This document shows, piece by piece, positions 1 through 5,067 of a stretch of DNA of 7,142 nt; within the stretch, counting starts at the first letter, position 1; each line of letters opens with the position of its first letter. The stretch is from Opitutia bacterium UBA7350 (GTDB lineage: Bacteria; Verrucomicrobiota; Verrucomicrobiia; Opitutales; Coraliomargaritaceae). Both the position numbers and the translations under genes were made by a program. Under the pieces are notes generated by a model that saw only the letters and a program-made list of their open reading frames with translations, searched no databases and was not told the DNA's origin. The stretch spans positions 1 to 7,142 of the forward strand of contig DKOX01000119.1 of assembly GCA_002470925.1 (NCBI GenBank), given 5' to 3'.

Positions 1-187
1 ATACAAAGACTCAATTCCAAGTAGGAAATGAACGCCAATGACGCCGCGAACCAATGAACAAAATGCATTCGGTATATCATAGCATCTTACACCATCGGCC
101 CTACCCTCCATTTAGAGGGGTCGTAAAAGCCTTGACGCAGTTACAGCGAAAAGGGCTGGACGCAACAAAGGCGGACCGACCGATTCG
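1..187. other. Intergenic segment without a recognisable gene
   Basis: I see no protein gene here. All frames are short and lack a start with a ribosome binding site, and nothing resembles a known family. The stretch is more A+T-rich than the coding part of the window. It has one small inverted repeat (CCCTC at 104-108 with GAGGG at 115-119, 6-nt loop) without a following T-run, so I do not call it a terminator. An imperfect stem can be drawn for about 129-159. The neighbouring gene to the left lies outside the window. Confidence 0.5.
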
Positions 188-219
188 GCCCGGGCAAAAA
201 TGGGGTGGCTAACGGGACT
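188..219 (-). repeat. Orphan copy of the tRNA-His 3' end (att-like direct repeat, left copy)
   Basis: These 32 bases are identical to 328-359. Positions 201-219 repeat the last 19 nt of the minus-strand tRNA-His gene, from the end of the T loop through the acceptor strand and CCA. Positions 188-200 repeat the 13 nt that follow the tRNA. Identity stops sharply on both sides (187 differs from 327, 220 from 360), and no tRNA 5' half lies next to this copy. Integrative elements using tyrosine recombinases leave such a 3'-end copy at their far end. Only 108 bp separate the copies and no integrase is present, so this would be a scar or a local duplication rather than a live element. Confidence 0.75.
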
Positions 220-233
220 GCTACGCCATCTTC

Positions 234-269
234 ATGTTTTCCGGGCGGCACTTCCGTGCCTGAAAACAT
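234..269 (-). other. Strong inverted repeat with a GNRA-type loop on the minus strand
   Basis: Arms 234-241 (ATGTTTTC) and 262-269 (GAAAACAT) pair perfectly. An inner stem pairs 247-251 (GGCAC) with 256-260 (GTGCC) across a 4-nt loop. Five bases (242-246) oppose a single base (261) as an asymmetric bulge. Read on the minus strand, the strand of tRNA-His, the loop is GGAA, a GNRA tetraloop. The hairpin lies between the two tRNA-end repeats, and 13 paired positions with a stable loop suggest an RNA structure. It could be part of the tRNA read-through transcript, a small RNA, or the end of a lost element. No U-run follows directly, so it is not a typical terminator. Confidence 0.5.
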
Positions 270-289
270 TGCGTCAAACCCGCTCGGTT

Positions 290-308
290 CGCGGATTCTC
301 GTCCCGCG
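290..308. other. Small inverted repeat downstream of tRNA-His
   Basis: CGCGG (290-294) pairs with CCGCG (304-308) around a 9-nt loop. It lies between the 234-269 hairpin and the palindrome at 323-340, so the minus-strand transcript leaving tRNA-His would meet three foldable elements in a row. On its own a 5-bp G+C stem is weak evidence. Confidence 0.3.
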
Positions 309-327
309 TATCATAAGATGCATTTTT

Positions 328-418
<91 letters not shown>

Positions 419-430
419 ATAAAGCGGTGC

Positions 431-459
431 AATTTCGCGAATCCGTCCTCAGTTGTCAA
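431..459 (-). promoter_or_regulatory. Candidate promoter of tRNA-His
   Basis: On the minus strand a perfect -35 hexamer TTGACA (459-454) is followed, after 17 nt, by GAAATT (436-431) in the -10 position, 12 nt before the mature tRNA 5' end. The -35 and the spacing are ideal for a housekeeping sigma factor. The -10 matches TATAAT at only three of six bases, so the call rests mainly on the -35 and its location. Confidence 0.45.
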
Positions 460-637
460 TCTCCCTTTGAACTGCGGTTCACGGATGCACTGATAGCGTC
501 GGGCGAGGGATTGATTGGCCCGAGAGCGTTTCTGGTGCAGGGCTTTCAGAAATGCGAGACGGCCTCCATCGTAGCTGCAGGCCGCAGGACCAAGGGCAAG
601 CCGAGGGCTAAAATCACTTTGCCAATAGAAATCATTT

Positions 638-658
638 AGGAATGTCTGGAGACATCCT
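638..658. promoter_or_regulatory. Operator-like dyad upstream of the HAD pair
   Basis: ATGTCT-GG-AGACAT (642-655) is a perfect 6+6 inverted repeat with a 2-bp centre. It extends to AGG (638-640) and CCT (656-658) if one A (641) is bulged. It lies 35 bp before the chosen ATG of the first HAD gene, where a dimeric repressor or activator could bind. No known regulator site is recognised, and it could be coincidental. Confidence 0.3.
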
Positions 659-692
659 TGCCTTAACCGTGCGGAGTGTTCAGATAAGTTTT

Positions 693-1358
693 ATGCAAAC
701 GGTTCTCTTCGACCTCGACGGTACGCTTATCGATCATTTCTCAGCGATTCATTCCAGTATTGCGTATGCCCAAAAAGCGCTGGGCTTGCCTGAATCGAGC
801 TACGAAACCGTCAAGGCCACGGTTGGGGGTTCGCTGCCGGTCACGATGGGGAAATTAATCGGCACGGAAAAGGTCGAAGCCGCCCTGCCCCATTTTCATG
901 ATCATTTCAATCGGGTCATGCTCAAAGATGTCGCGATCCTTCCCGGCGCAGAATGGTTGCTTGAAACGCTCCACGCGAACGGAATGCAATTGGCGGTCTT
1001 TACCAATAAATACGGCGAGCATGCGCGCGCGGTGCTGGAGCACCTGAAGCTCGACCGTTTCCTGACGCTCACCCTCGGCGCGGAAGATTGCCCCTACCGT
1101 AAACCCGAGCCGGAATTCACCCAATACATCATGGACCAGCTGAAGGCGGACCCTCAAAACACCTGCCTGATCGGCGATTCCCCTTTTGATGCCGCTGCTG
1201 CGGATGTCGGGAACCTACCGAGTTATCTCGTGGCAACGGGATCGCACACCCATGAGGCGCTCATCTCAGGAACCCCAGCGGTTGAAGTTTATCAAAATCT
1301 CTTTGAGCTAGGCGCGGGTGTTTTCAATCTGGATATTCCCTTAATCGCGCACGGATGA
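693..1358 (+). CDS. HAD-superfamily hydrolase, phosphoglycolate phosphatase-like (first of a pair)
   Basis: This 221-residue cytosolic enzyme carries all four HAD motifs: I, DLDGT (Asp7 nucleophile, Asp9 acid/base); II, Thr104 in FTNK; III, Lys137 in RKPEPE; IV, GDSPFD (161-166, Mg-binding Asp162 and Asp166). The insert between motif I and the core, about 15-80, is a helical C1 cap, as in the Gph/PGPase subfamily, and the length is normal. Such enzymes hydrolyse small phosphate esters through an aspartyl-phosphate. 2-Phosphoglycolate is the classic substrate, but sequence cannot fix it. An upstream ATG at 642 would add 17 residues ahead of motif I. I prefer 693 because family members begin a few residues before DLDGT; GGAG at 673-676 is a weak, distant ribosome site. 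Its stop overlaps the start of a paralogue, so the two are probably co-translated. The last 20 residues or so diverge from the partner. Confidence 0.88.
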   Translation: MQTVLFDLDGTLIDHFSAIHSSIAYAQKALGLPESSYETVKATVGGSLPVTMGKLIGTEKVEAALPHFHDHFNRVMLKDVAILPGAEWLLETLHANGMQLAVFTNKYGEHARAVLEHLKLDRFLTLTLGAEDCPYRKPEPEFTQYIMDQLKADPQNTCLIGDSPFDAAAADVGNLPSYLVATGSHTHEALISGTPAVEVYQNLFELGAGVFNLDIPLIAHG

Positions 1359-2008
1359 CCACGCACCCGCAACCCCTCGCAGTTCTATGGGACATGGACG
1401 GCACCCTCATCGACCAAACCGTTGCGATTGTGCGCTGTTATGAAGCGGTCATTGCGGAATTGGGTCATCCCGCCCCCGATCCGCAGGCGATTCGCCGCAG
1501 TCTGGGGGGACCGATGGCAAGCACGATGGCCCTCTTTGTTGAGGATTCTCAACTCGAAGATGCGTGTCAGCAATTCCGGGCACGCTTTCCAGAGATGATG
1601 TATGATGGTATGGTTATTCTACCCGGCGCGCTCGCATGCATGAAATATTTTGCTGGCCTCAAGATCCCTCAAGCGATCTTAACCAACAAACACGGCGAGA
1701 CCGCTCGTGCGGTCAGCAAACATTGTGGCTTCGATACCTTTGTGAGGGTTTGCCTCGGAAACGGCGATACGGAATGGAGCAAGCCCGAACCGGAACTGGG
1801 CCGGACCGTGCTTGAGCGCTTGGGCATTGAAGCCGCCGGTGTGATCATGATTGGGGATTCGCCCACCGATGTCGCCACCGCGCTGGCGATTGACATTCCC
1901 TGCTATGCCGTCGCGACCGGTGCACACCGCGCAGCAGAACTGCAGGTGGCCGGTGCACACGCCAGCTATCCCTGCCTGAACACCCTCCTCGCCGACCTTC
2001 AGGCCTAG
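1355..2008 (+). CDS. HAD-superfamily hydrolase, phosphoglycolate phosphatase-like (second of a pair)
   Basis: This 217-residue protein has intact HAD motifs: DMDGT (Asp13, Asp15), Thr110 in LTNK, Lys143 in SKPEPE, and GDSPTD (167-172). A helical cap lies at about 21-85. It is a clear paralogue of the preceding gene: both share DGTLID, ILPGA, TNK-x-GE-x-ARAV, KPEPE, IGDSP-x-D and VATG-x-H in the same order. Its ATG overlaps the previous TGA in an ATGA arrangement with no Shine-Dalgarno sequence of its own, which points to translational coupling. A tandem duplication followed by divergence is the simplest origin. The cap regions differ most, so the substrates may differ too. Its TAG stop shares the tetranucleotide CTAG with the stop of the convergent gene, leaving no room for a terminator between them. 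Confidence 0.88.
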   Translation: MTTHPQPLAVLWDMDGTLIDQTVAIVRCYEAVIAELGHPAPDPQAIRRSLGGPMASTMALFVEDSQLEDACQQFRARFPEMMYDGMVILPGALACMKYFAGLKIPQAILTNKHGETARAVSKHCGFDTFVRVCLGNGDTEWSKPEPELGRTVLERLGIEAAGVIMIGDSPTDVATALAIDIPCYAVATGAHRAAELQVAGAHASYPCLNTLLADLQA

Positions 2009-2685
2009 TCCATCCGGGGGACGGTCTTTATCGCTGAGGGGCAAAATGCCATCGTGCCAGCCTTAAGCGTGCCCCTAAAGGACAAGGTGGGTGCAACCAG
2101 CGCGCGTCGTCCCAGAACGGACCCCGGATTGAGGACCGCGTTGCAACCGACTTCGGCAGCATCACCGATCAAAGCGCCCAATTTGCGCATTCCGGTGGCA
2201 TGGCCTCCTCCTTCAAAATCCTTCACGATCACACCCGCCTGATCGAGCCGCAGGTTCGAGCAAATCGCACCCGCCCCCAAATGGGCCTTGTTTCCCAGCA
2301 CCGAATCCCCGACATAGCTATAATGCGGCACTTGCACCCCATCCAATAAAAGGCAGTTTTTGAACTCGCAGGAATTCCCCAAGACACAACCTGCCCCCGC
2401 GATGACATTCCCGCGAATATATACCCCCGGGCGCAATTCACATCCCTCCCCGATGTAAGCGGGCCCAATAATCGTTCCCAGTGCGGGCAATTTCACACCC
2501 TCCGCCAAGAAGACCGGGCCTTCAATATGCAAACCTGCGGGAATCTCCGGTAAGGCTGCGGTGAAGTTGAAATCTGTTAAAGCAGCCTTAATGCCCTGCA
2601 CCCATTCCCAAGGGCTCGCCTCCATCGGGAAATAAGCCCCAAAGGGAAGCGAATCCGGAAATTCAAATAATTCACTCGCCTGCAT
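2005..2685 (-). CDS. Left-handed beta-helix acyltransferase, GlmU C-terminal-domain-like
   Basis: The 226-residue product has an N-terminal part of about 50 residues with a Trp-rich SPWEWV patch (24-29). It then has hexapeptide repeats from about 54 to 218, with repeats such as IGPAYIGEG and IGDAAEVG, that form a left-handed beta-helix. PHYSYVGDSVLG (120-131) matches the GlmU acetyltransferase active-site segment, with His121 in the place of its catalytic His and Asn143 further on. The nucleotidyltransferase half of GlmU is absent, so it may acetylate a sugar phosphate or another amine using acetyl-CoA. Related proteins are often labelled sugar nucleotidyltransferase or UDP-GlcNAc pyrophosphorylase-like, which the missing domain does not support. 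I chose the ATG at 2685 because AAGGGGGT precedes it and family-like sequence begins there. ATG codons at 2706 and 2721 are possible but have no ribosome site. A perfect dyad lies just upstream. Confidence 0.82.
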   Translation of the reverse strand: MQASELFEFPDSLPFGAYFPMEASPWEWVQGIKAALTDFNFTAALPEIPAGLHIEGPVFLAEGVKLPALGTIIGPAYIGEGCELRPGVYIRGNVIAGAGCVLGNSCEFKNCLLLDGVQVPHYSYVGDSVLGNKAHLGAGAICSNLRLDQAGVIVKDFEGGGHATGMRKLGALIGDAAEVGCNAVLNPGSVLGRRALVAPTLSFRGTLKAGTMAFCPSAIKTVPRMD

Positions 2686-2711
2686 ACCCCCTTGAAATAC
2701 CAACATTTCAA
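2686..2711 (-). promoter_or_regulatory. Dyad (2692-2711) and GGGGG ribosome-site candidate before the acyltransferase
   Basis: TTGAAAT (2692-2698) and ATTTCAA (2705-2711) form a perfect 7+7 inverted repeat with a 6-bp spacer. On the minus strand it runs straight into GGGGGT (2691-2686) and the ATG at 2685. It could be an operator in the divergent promoter region shared with hflX, or an mRNA hairpin just before the ribosome site. The G-run sits closer to the ATG than is optimal, so initiation may be weak or controlled. Confidence 0.42.
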
Positions 2712-2803
2712 AACACGCCATTCAAAAATTGCCATCCATGCAGGCAACTGTTCTGCTGATCGGCTTAGTCGGTTTTCATCTCGGCTTGTTTACCAGAATT
2801 TTT

Positions 2804-4099
2804 GTGCACGACGTAAAAGAAAAACCCAAAATGGTCGAACGGGCCATGCTGATCGGGATCACCCTGCCCGGCACGGATGTCTCTGAAACCCGCAGCCTGT
2901 TGGATGAACTGCGCGAACTGGTCACGACCCTTGGGATTGGCATTTGTCATGAGCGTATACTCACGGTCCGCAAACCCCAAGCGAAACTCCTCGTCGGGTC
3001 GGGCAAAGCGGAGGAATTGGTGGAGGAAGCACAGGCACATAATTGCGATGTTATTATTTTCGACAATGAGCTCACCCCCGCCCAGCAACGCAATTGGGAA
3101 CAGGCCGCCAAGGACAAGATCCTCGTCATCGACCGGCAGGAGGTCATTCTCGATATCTTCGGAGACCGTGCCCGCACCAAGGAAGCGGTCCTGCAGGTTG
3201 AACTGGCACGCTTGGAATACAACCTTCCCCGCCTGAAACGGGCCTGGACCCACCTTGACCGGCAACGGGGCGGTGGCGCAATCCAGCGCGATGCGGGTGA
3301 GACCCAATTGGAAATGGACCAACGCATGGTGCGCACCCAGATTTCCCGCGTCCGTAAGGAATTGGAAAGCGTCATTCAACATCGTCACCTCCAGCGCAAG
3401 AAACGCATGACGGTACCGGTTCCGACCTGCGCGATTGTTGGATATACCAACGCCGGAAAATCCTCCCTCCTCAATCACCTGACCCAAGCCAACATCCTTG
3501 CGGAGGATAAACTCTTCGCGACCCTCGATCCAACTTCGCGGCGCTGTGAACTCCCCAATGGTCAAGCACTCGTCATGACCGATACGGTGGGTTTTGTGCG
3601 AAACCTCCCGCACCGACTGGTCGATGCCTTCAAGGCGACCCTTGAGGAGGCGGTTGTTTCAAATTTCCTAATCCACGTGCTCGACATCAACAGCCCCGAA
3701 GTGGAAGCACACGCCGAAACCACCCTGAAGGTCCTCGGCGAACTCGGCGTGAAGGACAAGCAAACCCTCACGGTTTTCAATAAAATCGATGACCTCTGGG
3801 ATCCCGCTCGATTGGATGATTTGAAAATGCAATACCCCGAAGCATTATTCCTGAGCGCTCACACCGGGGAAGGCGTCGCAACCCTGCTCGAACGCATGCA
3901 GGCCATTATCGAAGCAGAATTTGCGCAAATTCGTCTCCTGATTCCGCACGAACGCTATGACCTTGTAGCACGACTCCATCGTGAGGGTAGCGTGCGGAAA
4001 GAAGAGAGCCGCGACGAAGGTACTTATCTCGTCAGTGCGATTCCCGCCCGGCTTCAATCCGCAGTGGCACCCTTTATCTTGGAGGCCGGACAGGCATAG
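2804..4099 (+). CDS. hflX: GTPase HflX, ribosome-associated
   Basis: HflX is a TRAFAC GTPase that binds the 50S subunit and splits stalled or hibernating ribosomes, notably under heat stress. Numbered from GTG 2804 (431 residues), the HflX N-terminal domain covers about 1-200, with the family's Gly-rich GGGAIQRDAGETQLEMDQR segment at 156-174 and a helical arm after it. The G domain has G1 GYTNAGKSS (213-221), the switch I segment LFATLDPTSRR (237-247), G3 DTVGF (260-264), G4 NKID (326-329) and G5 SAHTG (351-355). A short C-terminal domain follows. Start choice is uncertain. ATG 2738 or TTG 2729 would add a hydrophobic stretch with rare codons (TTA, AGA) unlike the rest, whereas 2804 begins just before the family-like KEKPKMVERAMLIG. 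No start has a clear ribosome site. The uracil-DNA glycosylase gene follows after 58 bp. Confidence 0.95.
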   Translation: MHDVKEKPKMVERAMLIGITLPGTDVSETRSLLDELRELVTTLGIGICHERILTVRKPQAKLLVGSGKAEELVEEAQAHNCDVIIFDNELTPAQQRNWEQAAKDKILVIDRQEVILDIFGDRARTKEAVLQVELARLEYNLPRLKRAWTHLDRQRGGGAIQRDAGETQLEMDQRMVRTQISRVRKELESVIQHRHLQRKKRMTVPVPTCAIVGYTNAGKSSLLNHLTQANILAEDKLFATLDPTSRRCELPNGQALVMTDTVGFVRNLPHRLVDAFKATLEEAVVSNFLIHVLDINSPEVEAHAETTLKVLGELGVKDKQTLTVFNKIDDLWDPARLDDLKMQYPEALFLSAHTGEGVATLLERMQAIIEAEFAQIRLLIPHERYDLVARLHREGSVRKEESRDEGTYLVSAIPARLQSAVAPFILEAGQA

Positions 4100-4115
4100 T
4101 TCAGAAAAATATAAA
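4087..4115 (+). promoter_or_regulatory. Candidate promoter of the uracil-DNA glycosylase gene
   Basis: CGGACA (4087-4092, four of six matches to TTGACA) is separated by 17 nt from TATAAA (4110-4115, five of six matches to TATAAT). Transcription would start near 4122, leaving a leader of about 36 nt before the ATG at 4158. The -35 lies in the last codons of hflX. This would give the glycosylase expression independent of hflX. Confidence 0.4.
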
Positions 4116-4157
4116 ATCCTGCTCGACCCCCCGCGCCGGGCAACCGATGCTGAGAGC

Positions 4158-5042
4158 ATGTCGCAGGAATTGGCTGCAGTTTACGAAGAATTGTCACGCT
4201 TGAAGGAAGCGGGAATGGAACGTGTTGCGGTAGCTCCGGAAACCCTTGAGCAGATCAAGGCCTTGCAAGGCACCGTTGCTCCGGCGGATGCACGCACTGA
4301 AACCAACGCGCCTCATAGAGAGAAAGCAAAGGCAACCGAACCTGAAGCAGCCAAAGTTGAAACACCGCCGGAAACCGCCTTTCCGGACGCTCCGGTTATT
4401 CAATTACCCAAAGGTGACCGCACTCAGCAAATGGAGGCCCTGCGTCAAATCGTAGAAGCATGCGAAACCTGCAAGGCCCACTTGGGCGATCACGATAGGG
4501 TCGTGTTTGGCACCGGTTCGGTTGACGCTGATATTTTCTTTTGCGGCGAAGCTCCCGGTGCGGATGAGGCGCGCGCCGGCGAACCGTTCGTGGGCGCGGC
4601 GGGCCAATTATTGACCAAGATTATTACCGCAATGGGCTTGAGCCGCGAAACGGTCTACATCGCCAATATCCTGAAGTGGCGCCCGGAACACGACCAACCC
4701 TACGGCAACCGCCCACCCACTGTGGAGGAGATGCGCTTCTGCATGCCCTACCTCAAGGCACAAATCGAGATCGTTAAACCCAAGGTACTCATCGCCCTCG
4801 GCAACACCGCCGTCACCGGCCTCCTGGGGCATGATCCGAAACGCCGGATGGGCGCGGTGCGCGGCAAATGGCATCAATGTGAGGGTATCGATCTAATGAT
4901 AACCTTTCACCCCGCATACCTGCTACGCAACGATACCGTAAAAACCAAACGCACCGTTTGGGAGGATATGTTGGAAGTCATGCGCAAAACCGGCATGGAA
5001 ATCAGCGAGCAGCAGGAAAGATATTTTCTCCCCAAAGAATAA
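4158..5042 (+). CDS. Uracil-DNA glycosylase, family 4, with N-terminal extension
   Basis: This 294-residue enzyme removes uracil from DNA, the first step of base-excision repair after cytosine deamination. The catalytic domain covers about 95-280. Motif 1 is GEAPGADEARAGEPFVG (130-146) with Glu131 and the base-stacking Phe144. Asn170 lies in YIAN, and motif 3 is HPAYLLR (251-257) with His251. Family 4 members hold a 4Fe-4S cluster with four Cys. Here Cys102 and Cys105 (CETC) and Cys195 remain, but the usual KCRPP Cys is Trp174, followed by a short insertion before GNRPP. The Asp of the common E-D pair in motif 1 is Ala138. Residues 1-38 look helical and charged, and 39-80 form an Ala/Glu/Pro-rich flexible linker absent from short family 4 enzymes. 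ATG 4158 is the only reasonable start, since the frame upstream overlaps hflX. The gene is probably co-transcribed with hflX, with a possible promoter of its own. Confidence 0.93.
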   Translation: MSQELAAVYEELSRLKEAGMERVAVAPETLEQIKALQGTVAPADARTETNAPHREKAKATEPEAAKVETPPETAFPDAPVIQLPKGDRTQQMEALRQIVEACETCKAHLGDHDRVVFGTGSVDADIFFCGEAPGADEARAGEPFVGAAGQLLTKIITAMGLSRETVYIANILKWRPEHDQPYGNRPPTVEEMRFCMPYLKAQIEIVKPKVLIALGNTAVTGLLGHDPKRRMGAVRGKWHQCEGIDLMITFHPAYLLRNDTVKTKRTVWEDMLEVMRKTGMEISEQQERYFLPKE

Positions 5043-5067
5043 GGAATGAACGGTCCCTGGAGGCGGT
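5043..5067. other. Convergent gap between the glycosylase and clpC
   Basis: Only 25 bp separate the two facing stop codons. No stem followed by a T-run is visible on either strand, so transcription of each gene probably ends inside the other gene or by a factor-dependent route. Confidence 0.4.

Larger units (their letters stand above)
419..692. other. Gene-free divergent region with a run of small stem-loops
   Basis: No credible protein gene lies between tRNA-His and the first HAD gene; an open frame crosses it but also runs through the tRNA. The stretch is dense in inverted repeats: TCGGGC/GCCCGA (499-504/518-523), GCGTTTCTG/CAGAAATGC (526-534/547-555, one G-T pair), CGGCCT/AGGCCG (560-565/579-584), and GGCAA/TTGCC (595-599/619-623) enclosing GCC/GGC. 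They do not overlap and follow each other closely on the strand leading into the HAD operon, so a structured leader or small RNA is possible. Six-bp stems also arise by chance in G+C-rich DNA. I do not recognise a known riboswitch, and I see no convincing plus-strand promoter. Confidence 0.4.

Noticed and set aside
60..89. Short inverted matches between 60-68 / 82-89 and 314-326 (AAAATGCAT, GCATCTTA)
   Set aside because: Only 8-9 bp each and more than 200 bp apart, and they cannot pair at the same time in an orderly way; chance is sufficient.
2765..3613. Long minus-strand open frame (282 codons) opposite hflX
   Set aside because: It is the antisense shadow of a well-supported GTPase gene; the translation resembles no family and no ribosome site is seen.
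3981..4157. N-terminal extension of the glycosylase into hflX
   Set aside because: It would overlap hflX by 119 bp; the translated part has no family features, and the ATG at 4158 begins the helical tail.
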